Assembly (NCBI RefSeq): GCF_040054535.1
Contig: NC_090794.1
Location: 2,293,501-2,357,500, forward strand
Direction: 5' to 3'
From: Antennarius striatus
Lineage: Eukaryota; Chordata; Actinopteri; Lophiiformes; Antennariidae
DNA: 64,000 bases
Part shown: piece after piece, positions 39,301 through 49,100 of the stretch
Numbering within the stretch: position 1 is the stretch's first letter
Layout: every line of letters starts with the position of its first letter
Program-made: the position numbers and the translations under genes
The notes under the pieces: model-generated
The model's database searches: none
Seen by the model: only the letters and a program-made list of their open reading frames with translations
Told to the model about the DNA's origin: nothing

Positions 39301-41662
39301 TTCGTATCCTTAAACCTCAGACGAGTGTTTCGAGGGTAGGAAATCTCACATTCTGACTGATTTTGAGGGCAAACTGAGTAAGACATCGGATCCTTAGGAG
39401 GCGCATTTATGTTTTATTTGCGCCGGACTTGAACGCCAGGCAGCGTCTCCTTCAACCTCGGCTGCCGTCAGCAGCTTGACTCCAAAGGTTCCTGATTCCC
39501 GCATGAATATTTCATCTGAAAGGAAAGCGCCGGGACAGACACCTGCTAACCGAGGCACTAAACGCTCCGATCCTGCGCAAGGCGGACCCGGAGACGGCGT
39601 CTCTACGCCTCTGTCAGGATTACAGAGCTATTAGTTTACAGGCCGGCGTCCAGGTTTGCATTGTTGTGGTCGTGACTTGCCTGATTGCTAATCTGCTTTT
39701 ACATGCTCGTCCGACAGAAGGGACTTCCATCTGGAATGTCTCGAGTATCCGAAGACGCATCCGAGAAGCTTCATGCATCGACTTAATCACCCTATCGGGT
39801 TACCCCCGGCAGCGACGCTCTGGTTTCGGGTAACCGGAGTCCCTATCAGTGAAAGAGAAAGTCGGCTTCATCGTGAACTCCATCCGGGTGAAGACAGTGG
39901 ATCCCAGCAGGGTCTATATATCTCGCGGAGACGTAAACGTGACTCTTCTCAGAGAGTTTTGTTCTGTTTTGACAGAACAGCTCCCACACAGGGAACGGCT
40001 GGATAATGAACTGAAGCTCTGTGGGTATCGTTTAGACGGGAGTCTGTGTTGGATCAGCAGCTCCTGTCCAGAACCTCCCCGACTTCTGGTTCAGAGACCT
40101 CGGGTTCATCGGGCGTCCTGCTGATAGGAGCTTTTTATAACGTTAACGTAAACTCATCCTTCCCTGCTTTTTCATTTTTACACCACTGATGAGCAAAGAT
40201 TCCTCACTTTACCAAAATAAAACCTCCCGTTGGGACATCTGTGATTATTTTCTGCTTTTCACATTATTGGCGTTTTCATTCAGGAGACGATTGTGACTCA
40301 CGTCGCCGCTGTCGCGTTAATAACAGCTACCAGGAGGTGGGATGTATCCTCGCTCTGGAAGCACGAGACGACATCCTGACAGGAGTGCCTTCTGCTTAGA
40401 TTGCTTTTTAATATAGATCGATCACTTTTAGTAATCAATACTCGTGCACTTATTACTCGCTCTCTTGAAGAAGCTTTCTTCACAGGCACAAATATTCTTT
40501 TCCGGTTGACATTTTCCGGTCGGGGTGGGGTGTAGTGGGGGGGTATCGAACAAATGTTGAGTGCAGGGAGGAGACGTAACCTCTGTTTGAAGGTGACCAT
40601 CTGTGTGGGACTGCAGCTCACCAACGACCCCCTGTGGCCGGAAACGGGACTGCAGTCACACTCATTCCTTTTCCCTAAATTTGACCTTTTAATTACTACC
40701 GTAGTTTATTTGATTTTTTTTGCGAGGAAGTAATTAATTCGACTGTGAACCTCATTTTTGTTTTTTTCTTCTTCTCAGATGTCATGATTTGCTTGTTTCT
40801 TTTATTTTCTTTCATCTAATAATGAATATGGAAAGAAGTGGCTCTTCTCCATCACACCATCCTTTATTCACTGTACCCTTACATGCAGTCATGTGACTAG
40901 AAAGTTACCATGGATACCAAGTATATGAATTATTCTCAAGAAAAGCATCTTTTCAGTCTTTAGCAGATATTTTTATTCTCCCGGATGACAGAAATCGTCT
41001 GCAATAAAAAGCTGAAAATGCCGTTTCTTACCAGGTTTTAATAGCGATGCTTTTCTTCGCTGACCTCATCGCTGTCTCAACCTTCTTTTTTTTATTGTCT
41101 CTCGGTCTAAAACGGACCAGTCGGTGTCTGACCTGCAGTCGGATTGATGAAGAGTTTTGACTAAACGAGACCTTTGTGATCATGCTGTGTTCCATCTCGC
41201 CCCCGTTCCCTCAGGATGTACCCAATAAAGGAGGTTCCTGTGCAGGCGGAGGCGCTGACCGACTGGCTGTACCAGAGGTTTGTGGAGAAAGAGGAGCTGC
41301 TGGCCCATTTCTACGACACAGGTCCGTCCGAAATGTTACGTCTCCTCAACGTGACAAACATGTTGGCTAATGCTAGCTCTAATTCAGTCCTTTGTGTTAG
41401 CTGCTAGCTGCTGCTAGCGGCTTGTTAAAGATGGTTTTCAAATCACAAACACTCCCCGTGGCATCCCCAAATCTTCAGTTCTGACTCTGCTCTTGTCCCC
41501 CCACCCACAGGATCGTTCCCCCTTCAAGAAGGACAGAAGGAGGCGGTCTCCCGGCAGATGACTCTCGACCCCGTGTGGCTGTGCGCCATCCAGTCGTTGG
41601 CGTTCGCCTCTGGCTTCATGTGGTACAACGCCCTCCAGTACCTCTACTGCTGCGTATTCTGA
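18078..41662 (+). CDS. lpgat1: Lysophosphatidylglycerol acyltransferase 1
   Basis: LPGAT1 is an ER membrane acyltransferase that remodels lysophospholipids. Coding exons: 18078-18315, 25845-25963, 27133-27228, 30564-30843, 34241-34367, 41215-41321, 41511-41662. Phases close to 372 aa (human 370). The coding start is in exon 2, which begins after a CAG acceptor at 18062; the open frame further upstream is intron. An N-terminal hydrophobic segment (about residues 10-45, containing VFMFLNNCVAIPSYCLYLLL) fits a membrane anchor. The acyltransferase HX4D motif is NHQSTGD with His101 and Asp106, and FPEGGFLRKRRE (182-193) is the glycerophosphate-binding motif. The C-terminal exon has a second hydrophobic stretch and ends YLYCCVF, like human YFYHCLF. 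The gene lies between ints7 and nek2 as in human. Exon 5 has an unusual A-rich acceptor. Confidence 0.97.
22790..22832 (+). repeat. Short interspersed repeat tail (CTTTATTAATCCC type)
   Basis: The second copy of the tail module seen at 590-640: cactttattaatccccagtg followed by gggaaatt. Only the end module is recognisable. Confidence 0.5.
24070..24101 (+). repeat. (CA)n microsatellite
   Basis: An uninterrupted CA dinucleotide run of about 32 bp within the first long lpgat1 intron. Confidence 0.9.
25964..27132 (+). other. lpgat1: lpgat1 intron between coding exons 2 and 3
   Basis: An intron of 1.2 kb bounded by ACG|GTAAGA and TTTTTTTCAG. I saw no other feature apart from C-rich runs near 26870-26890. 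Confidence 0.7.
27229..30563 (+). other. lpgat1: lpgat1 intron between coding exons 3 and 4
   Basis: An intron of 3.3 kb with no recognisable gene. Its 3' end is unusual: the pyrimidine tract at 30529-30543 is separated from the acceptor AG (30562-30563) by an almost pure A stretch. Confidence 0.65.
30844..34240 (+). other. lpgat1: lpgat1 intron between coding exons 4 and 5
   Basis: An intron of 3.4 kb with no recognisable coding or RNA gene. Homopolymer G and A runs occur near 32205-32290. Confidence 0.6.
34368..41214 (+). other. lpgat1: lpgat1 intron between coding exons 5 and 6 (6.8 kb)
   Basis: A long intron with no exon that I could support. It holds a (CT)n run at 36315-36341. Open frames at 34970-35284 (minus), 35632-35874 (minus) and 39849-40124 (plus) match no family that I know. 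Confidence 0.6.
36315..36341 (+). repeat. (CT)n microsatellite
   Basis: A CT dinucleotide run of about 27 bp in a pyrimidine-rich stretch of the lpgat1 intron. Confidence 0.9.
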
Positions 41663-42653
41663 GCGCACTCACGAGGCGAGAGTCTTTTAATCGGACCGCT
41701 GGGGAAGCCTCAGGATCGGTTGGTGCGCTCGCCCTCCTCCCCCCTGCCCCCACCCCACCCCCACGATGGATGAATGTACATTTACAACATTGGAGAGACT
41801 CAAACACACACACACACCTGACAGAGGACGCCTGGTCAACGGGTATCATCGACAAAAGCCTCGACATCACATCCTCGCTCCTTCAGGCCCAGCAGAGTAA
41901 TCCGTCACCGTCGTCACGGCTCACATTTTTGATGTTTACACGTCGTCATTCACGTAGACGCTCACGTACGTGACTTTGTGTTGAGAGGTGAACGACATGA
42001 GGCTCAGGACTCCTCCAGAAGACGCTCTGGACCAGACTCTTCCTCCCCCAGGCTTCAGCCGTATTAGTTTTATAGAGTATAAAGTGTGTGTGTGTCTATG
42101 AAGCATAATCTACCCTCACTCTTCCTCCTGGCGAGTTGACGACGCCCACCGGACCACACTCTTTCAGCCCGTCAAGCGGGCCCCCCCCCCCGGGGCGGCC
42201 GCTCCCCTCCAGAGCGCCGGGGGGTCGCGGCGCCGACCCGATCGCTCTTCTGGCATTCATTGCACTAAGGATCCATACTGCCCGAAATGCTCCCTGTCCC
42301 AGGAAGTAGTCGTAGCCGTCAATGTCCTCACCTTCTTTTAGTTGCCCCCCCCCGCCACCCGGATATCTCCACAGCAACCATTCGTGTTTGTTGTTGACAT
42401 CTTTATTTTTCTTTTTTTGTTGTTGTTGTTTTTTTGTTGTTGTTTTTGTTTTGTTTCCGCCTGTCTGTTTGAGGCAGTCTTCTACTGAATGGGGGGGGGG
42501 GTCATGTTTACACTGGCAGCCCTGCTGAGAAACGACAAGGACGGACGTGACAACTCGATCGATCGATGGTCGAGCGATCTTCACACACGTTCAGAGGAAA
42601 AAAGGAGACGACGCTGAAGAACTCCATTTAAAGAAAACAAAAAATACAGAGGA

Positions 42654-42654
<1 letters not shown>

Positions 42655-42692
<38 letters not shown>
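42655..42692 (+). repeat. (CA)n microsatellite in lpgat1 3'UTR
   Basis: About 19 uninterrupted AC units. They are complementary to the (GT)n tract 630 bp downstream in the same predicted transcript. Confidence 0.9.
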
Positions 42693-42694
<2 letters not shown>

Positions 42695-43318
42695 CAGCCA
42701 GCCAGACTGGGACAGCAGAGACTCGGACTCCCCCCACTGGATGACGTAGTTTTACAAATATTTAAGCCATAATGCTTTTGTGTCGCCGGGGCTGGAAAAG
42801 ATTTATGAAGTCAGATTTTTTTTTTTTTTTTTTTTTTTATAGGACGCTTTCCTGATGTTCCACATTCTAAAATAGACATTTTTGGCTTCTAGGTGTCATT
42901 ACTGTAAATTTACAGCATAACCTGCCTAAGTGAGTGTGTGTGGTCGCCCACCCTCGCCCCCCCATCCCCATTTTTGATATCTATGGTTCATGTCGTGTCG
43001 GGGCGGCAGTTTGGCTACGAGGGGATTTGGTTTTAAACTCCTGTCGTCCTCGTGTTTAAATATTGTACATAAGGAAGCCGAGGGAGAGTTTTTAAGTCGC
43101 TGACGGCGACGTTGCAGCGTTTCTCTGGATGGATTTAGTTTCAAATATCAGGAATGTTTGGGTGTTGTTGTTTTGTTTTGTTTTGTTTTTTTTAAGAGGA
43201 AAGCAGTTTGATTTCTGAATGTTTCCTTTAGTTTTATTTATCTTCTCATTTGATTTGATTTTTTCCGGACTTTGTGATCAGGAAGCTCCGCCTGCTTGCG
43301 GACATTAGGAACGCTGGC

Positions 43319-43439
<121 letters not shown>

Positions 43440-43923
43440 GGCTGACATGTAAAACACAGACCCACCTTCAAACCGCCGTACACTCTAGAGATGAAAACAA
43501 CAACAACACGCCACTGTGTTTATTCAGACACCTCATTTGCTGGTTCCCCCTCCCTTACCCTCCAGCAGGCAAATGGCACCTGGTTTTACCCCAGCGGGGG
43601 GAATTCTGGCATGTCATTTTCTCCCCCCCGATCTTTGTGCCTTTTTATAGAGGTGGGTCAGTCCAATGAGTGGCTTCTTCTCTGAAAAAATGTTCCCAAC
43701 AATCAGTCAAGTGGGACCAAACTTCACATTTATCCCAAAATAATTCTTTTAAAATCAGTTTTGGAAACAGACGACCCCCCCCCTACACACACACAAACAC
43801 ACACCCCCACTAGAGGCGTTTTGGAATCCCTTGAGTGTACGTTTCTAACGACCATCACGCCTTACCCAGCGTCCTGTTAGACTGCGATCCCGAACCGTTT
43901 CCATGGTCGTGGTCTTGAAAAGA

Positions 43924-43963
43924 GGGGGGGGGATCTGGCTGGGGAGCGATGTTTGGGGGGGGG
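43924..43963 (+). other. G-run cluster (possible G-quadruplex)
   Basis: Two runs of about nine G flank a GGGG run within 40 bp on the lpgat1 sense strand, so four G-tracts with short loops can be drawn. Composition only; folding is inferred. Confidence 0.45.
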
Positions 43964-44500
43964 CGATCCAGCTGTCGTCTCTGGAATGTACCGGCGTTGT
44001 GGTTAGAAGTCAGTCCTTTTTTTTATTTTTCTTAGCCTGTTTTAACTAATAATCGCTGTCGTGAAGGAATCTGTTTTAGTCGTTTATACAACCCCCCCCC
44101 TTTCATGCCACTGTTGGTAGAATCTGTGTCAAATGAAAAAAGGGCTACCTGTCCAGGTAGGTAAAAAAATCTGACTGTTATGTGACTCATCCAGCAGCCC
44201 TCTCAGACCCCCCCATCCCATCCCATCCATTGTACGAACGACTGGAAAACTTGATTTTATTTTTCACCATTTCATGTTTTAATTTCATGACCATGTTTCC
44301 AAAGAAGGCAGGGGAAAATTTGTTTTTCCTAGATGTTGGTTTTAGGGAATAAACACAAATAGGAATTTAAACAGATTCTACTAGAACTGTCTGTAAATTG
44401 TTTTTTTTTTCCCATTTTGTACTTCTCCTTAAATTCCTAGCTACACGACCATTTTACAACACGGAAAGACTTGTGCTGGAATAAAACATGGTAAAGATCC

Positions 44501-46060
44501 TGACGTAGTAACGCTCGTGTTTTAACGCATCGCAGGAAATGTTGATGTGATGGAAAATTAATGTTTTTTGGGAAGATTTCTTTTACACTTTCTCGCTGAG
44601 ACGTTCCAGGAAAACCAGGAATATTCCAGACTGACACCTTAATCTGCGTGGAATGGGATGAAGATTCCTCTAGAACCTGAAAGAAACATCTGGGTCTGCT
44701 TCAGGGCTTCAGCTCGAGGATCTCTTGGAGGAACCAGAGATGCTGGTCGTTCCAGGTCGGACCATAATTCCCAACCTGTCAATCTTTAAGCCTCGTCTTC
44801 CGGGTCAGCAGAGGAGCCACCTGCGTCAGTGGAGGCTGAAAACGTTGGGAGGTGAACTGGAAAATGAGATTAAACATGCACGAAGCTTCACGGACACACT
44901 GGCGGGGGCCATCAGGAGCTGACGGAGGGACGTCTTCGTCTTCCTCCTCTTCCCTCAAACTTGCCAAGGTCACAAAGACAAACGACTCCCCGGAGGAACT
45001 TTTGTCCCCTCTGCAAGCGCACCGCTGTTCCTCCTCAGACACCTGCAATGAACTATTTCACGGCTGCTGCCCCCCCCCCCCCCAGGTCCTCCATGTCACG
45101 CTTTGATGGCTGCTTCCTCATGAATGCCACAGTGGGGGTGGTGGTGGTGGTGGGGGTGTCCCTTGAGTCAGCAGGCACTAAAACACCCGGGGGAGGAGAG
45201 GAGAATGTCACTGCAGCAGCCACCGGCGTCGCTGCCCCCCCCCCTCCATCGTCACTGTGACAGTGACGGCTTGTTGGACGCTGTTGCCACCAGAGAGGAA
45301 GCATCTCAGGTGTTCAGTTAAGCTTTACATGTGCAGATAGGTGAGGGAGGGGGGGGTTAAAATACATTCAACGACTACAACAACGAAATACATGATGGAT
45401 TTAATGATAACTTGGTGGGGAGATGGGGCAAAAGCATCCAAAGAGGTGAGTCAGGGGCGACCCCAGCAGAGGTAAGGTGGTTACTCTCAACTCCTGGTCT
45501 TTACTGGGGCAGCTGACATCAGAAGAGCCTCTGGGAATCTACTGTCTCTATTGTTGAAGCTGTCAGTTTTCCCCCCCACCCTCCCACCACCACCCTGACT
45601 GTTAGTGGATGCTTTCCAAACTCCTCCAGCTCTTTGCAGGAGTGACCTTTCCAGAGGTAGACTCACTGACTGACTGACTGACTGACTGGATCAGGCACTC
45701 ACGTCTCCTGGCAGTGCACAACCTGGGGTCCACAGAACATATTAATTTTAAAAAGAAAGAAAGAAACATGACATTTACATTCATCCTTAACTTTTGTCAC
45801 TTGGAAATAAGTGAAATGTTATACTTAAGAGGAATAAAAACAATAAATTGAATCGCGGCAATTAAAAATATACTACCAGTATCACCTGCTGACACTGTTG
45901 ATGAAATTTGAGAATGGAAGCAAGCCAGGATTAAACCTATTATTGCGTATATACGTATTTGATACTGCAATTGCCTTAATCTAAATATAAAATAATTATA
46001 AATTATTATAAATCAAAACGTTTAATCTCCGTTCTCATCTTCATATTTCATAGCTTTGCG
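44501..46060. other. Intergenic lpgat1 to nek2
   Basis: No gene was recognised. Open frames on both strands at 44779-45304 come from Gly/Pro/Thr-coding low-complexity sequence (a GGT/CCA run and C-runs), with no homologue that I know. A (TGAC)n repeat lies at 45665-45688. A/T-rich sequence fills 45760-46020. Confidence 0.55.
45665..45688 (+). repeat. (TGAC)n microsatellite
   Basis: Six tandem TGAC units. Confidence 0.85.
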
Positions 46061-46065
46061 CGTTG

Positions 46066-46079
46066 GCGCCACCTTGTGG
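46066..46079 (-). promoter_or_regulatory. CTCF-like motif (minus)
   Basis: The minus strand reads CCACAAGGTGGCGC, a good CTCF-core match. It is between lpgat1 and nek2, about 90 bp upstream of the nek2 CCAAT boxes, and convergent to the plus-strand motif at 16307. Confidence 0.5.
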
Positions 46080-46159
46080 TGAGAAGAGCAGGCCCTTTAA
46101 TTTACCCGCTCTCCTCTCGCGGTATTTGGGCTCCTAGCAACCTCGTAAGGCGTGGTTTA

Positions 46160-46456
46160 ACTCTGACCAATCAGGAGCCAGTCTGCGTACCGAGTCTGCC
46201 AATCACAGTTGAGTATTTCGGCACTAATTTAAAAACGGTAGAGAACGCTTCCTGTTTTGTTGTTGGCGATACACAAACGAACTGGCGAGGAGAGACTTAA
46301 GAATTTGTTGTATTTAATCACCTTTATTAGAATAAAAGTGGAATTTACACGGAAGATTTCGGTCGAAGTTTTTTTTTTTTTTTATAAAACCACCGGTGAC
46401 GTTTATCACCAGCGTTAAACCGGGTAATTTAGCGTTGGTTGCGGTGTAAACGAGAA
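46160..46456 (+). promoter_or_regulatory. nek2: nek2 promoter with two CCAAT boxes and a CHR-like element
   Basis: CCAAT boxes at 46167-46171 and 46199-46203 are 32 bp apart, about three helical turns. They are followed 25 bp later by TTTAAA at 46228-46233, which fits the LIN54-type CHR consensus TTYRAA. This NF-Y plus CHR layout is typical of G2/M genes controlled by DREAM/MMB, and mammalian NEK2 is such a gene. The element order is seen; factor binding is inferred. Confidence 0.65.
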
Positions 46457-48864
46457 ATGCCGTCCCGTGTTGAGGACTACGAGGTGCTGCACACGATCGG
46501 ATCCGGTTCCTACGGGAGATGCCAGAAAATAAGACGGAAATCTGACGGGAAAGTGAGTAGCGATCAGCTGTTTGGGGTAACCTGCCGGTAAATGTCCTTT
46601 TTGTTACGTTAGGTTAGCGTTCCGACTGGATGCTAAACAGATAAATCTGCTAAAGTTATCAAACAAATTCATGTTTTTATCACTAAATAGTGACTCGGTG
46701 TTTTCATCCAACAAGTTAGGAGTGTTTTAACTAACAGAAAGTATTTATGATCATTCAAAAGCACAGTTATGAGTCCTCAAAGTTATTTGAGGCATATTGA
46801 GGTTATTTGCTCCAAGCTGCTGAGTTAATTTTTATTAGCGCTTTAAAGTTTCGAACCACTTTGTTTGTGCAGATCCTGGTGTGGAAGGAGCTGGATTACG
46901 GCACCATGGCAGAGAGTGAAAAGCAGATGCTGGTGTCAGAGGTCAACCTGCTGAGGGAGCTCAGGCATCCCAACATAGTGCGCTACTACGACCGCATCAT
47001 CGACCGCACCAACACCACGCTGTACATCGTCATGGAGTACTGTGAGGGTGGGGACCTGTCCAGCCTCATCTCCCGGTGCCTCAGGGAAAGGTGACCGTGT
47101 GTGCTGAATCGGTAAAGTGGTGTGTTTCCCTGCTTCCTGGCAGCGGAGGTAAGAGTGTGTTTCCTTGTGCCAGGCGTTATCTAGAGGAGAAACTCATCCT
47201 GCGAGTGATGACCCAGCTAACGCTAGCCCTGAAGGAGTGCCACAGGCGCAGCGACGGCAGGGCCACGGTCCTCCATCGAGACCTGAAGCCGGCCAACATC
47301 TTCCTGGATATCAAGCAAAATGTGAAGCTTGGAGACTTCGGCCTGGCGAGGATCCTCAACCACGACACCAGTTTCGCAAAGACGTTTGTCGGGACGCCTT
47401 ACTACATGTCTCCAGTGAGGATTTTCTTTTTAACACATATATTTGAAGCTTTAATCTCAGATTTTAACAGTCCTGATTGTAATCTGATCATCGCCGTTCT
47501 TTCAGGAACAAATTAACCAGATGTCGTACAACGAGAAGTCAGATATCTGGTCTCTCGGCTGCTTGCTGTATGAACTCTGTGCTTTATCGTGAGTTTTTTG
47601 TCATCTTCTTCAGCTGATTTTTCCCTGCAGCTGGTTTGTTGAGTGTGACGCCAACGGTTTTCCTGGATTTCTCCCGTTTAGCCCTCCGTTTACTGCTTAC
47701 AACCAAAAGGAGCTGGCAGAGAAGATCAGAGAGGGGAAGTACAGAAGAATCCCGTACCGATACTCCGAGGAACTGAACTCGCTGCTGAGCAAAATGCTCA
47801 ACCTGAAGGTTGGGAATCGGTTTATTAATCCTGGGATGTTTGGATGATGAATTCAGTCAGTTTTCAGTGTGTTAAATCTGTGTTTGTCTGTTCCCAGGAC
47901 TACCTGAGGCCCTCTGTGGAGTCGATTCTCCAGACCAGCCTGTTGGCCGACACCGTTGCAGAGGAGCAGCGGAGCGCCCAGGCACGACTTCAGAGGAGGT
48001 CTGCAGATTCCAACCCCCCTCACAAAGCAGCCGACCCGACGCCAGGTTCAGCAGAGGAGCTCCGACTCCGGGAACAGGCGCTGAGGACCAGAGAAAAAGC
48101 TCTGAAGGAACGCGAGGAGAGGCTGGAGCGTAAGCATCACTACTCCATCCACACATCTAACAGCAAGCATCTCACGTAGCGTCGGCGTCACATGAACGCT
48201 CTTGCCTCTCCGTTGCAGAAAGGGAGCGGGAGCTTTGCGTTCGAGAGCGACTGGTGAAGGAGAGGCTCCTGAGGTGAAACCCGCTGAAGGAAACCATCCG
48301 TTCTCATTCTGTGACGGAGCTGACCGTTTATCTCGTGGTGCTGTTTCAGAGCCGAGGGCCGGATCCACGACTGCAGGCGTCTACAGCGGCAGAGGGGCCC
48401 GGCGCCGTTGTGTGGCATAGGTATGGGAATCCAGACAAGACTGGACTTCCTGAGATGGAACAAGATTTAATCAACGGTTCTATGTCTGTTGTGAATGTGG
48501 ATATTTATTATTTTTAAAATCCTGTCAAAAACTGTTTTTTACACAAATAAAGACTTAAATTAAGCCTGAACATGTAAACTTGTCCTGTTGGGTCACTTGT
48601 CCTGTGACCCTGAAGCGCTGCCTCGTCACTCATCACTGACTTCCCACTCGTTTGGTTGTAGATGTGGAGAACATCTCCCCCGGCAAGAAGAAGGTCCACT
48701 TTGCAGGCGAGAGTGAAGAGCAGATCCACGACGTCCACCAGGGATTGGCTGACCAGGAGCTACTCCTCCGGAGGCTGCAGGCGGCCAATCAGCTCGCTCG
48801 AACCCTGAAGGAGGTGGAGAAGACCTGCCAGTCAAAGAGCAGACAGATCCTCCACATCCGCTGA
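46457..48864 (+). CDS. nek2: NIMA-related kinase 2, centrosome-separation kinase
   Basis: Nek2 is a Ser/Thr kinase that phosphorylates centrosome linker proteins to allow centrosome separation. Coding exons: 46457-46552, 46873-47090, 47174-47414, 47506-47588, 47682-47808, 47898-48129, 48219-48273, 48350-48420, 48662-48864. Phases close to 441 aa (human 445). The kinase domain (about 8-271) is intact: Gly loop GSGSYG, Lys37, HRDLKPAN with Asp141, DFG at 159-161 and activation loop [19 protein letters not shown] heptad-rich basic/acidic coiled coil (leucine-zipper region) follows at about 300-360. The C-terminal exon keeps the PP1-docking KVHF but has ESEEQ where human has ESKEN, and ends in Ile-Arg instead of Met-Arg. 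No KEN triplet occurs anywhere in the protein. Intron 8 contains a possible alternative terminal exon. Confidence 0.97.
48421..48551 (+). other. nek2: Possible alternative terminal exon of nek2 (Nek2B-like, intronic poly(A))
   Basis: If exon 8 is not spliced at 48420, the frame reads on for 16 codons and stops at TAA 48468-48470. An AATAAA follows at 48546-48551, with GT-rich sequence about 25-50 nt further on. The product would share 374 residues with the full protein and be 390 aa, close to human NEK2B (384 aa). It would lack the PP1 motif and the C-terminal Ile-Arg tail. Transcript evidence is needed. Confidence 0.5.
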
Positions 48865-49100
48865 GCCGACGTCCGCTGGTTTATTACTGTGAAAGATGGC
48901 AGTTGCTGTGATACTGAGTACTAATTATTTAATCTGTAATGTCAGATTTTAGTTTGATATGATAGTTTTTAAACTGGATGTATATTTTTTGCTGAATATA
49001 TGAACCGTAAGTCTGTTTTCTTCGCTGTGTGTGTATGTATACTAGAGGGCAGATCTAGAATGTGTGTGAAAGAGACGCTCTGAACTCAGAACATTAAAAG
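48865..49100 (+). terminator. nek2: nek2 3'UTR with ATTAAA signal
   Basis: After the TGA at 48862-48864, an ATTAAA at 49093-49098 is the nearest poly(A)-like hexamer that I found. Confidence 0.4.

Noticed and set aside
39849-40124. A 91-codon plus-strand frame with protein-like composition in an lpgat1 intron
   Set aside because: It shows no family motif, no clear splice sites and no in-frame link to lpgat1; kept as intron.
42096-42584. A 162-codon minus-strand frame opposite the lpgat1 3'UTR
   Set aside because: It is rich in Gly and Lys/Gln runs from C-runs and T-runs on the other strand; no domain is visible.
44779-45304. Overlapping frames on both strands with Glu/Asp- and Thr/Pro-rich segments
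   Set aside because: They are low complexity, overlap each other on opposite strands, have no splice structure and no recognisable homologue.
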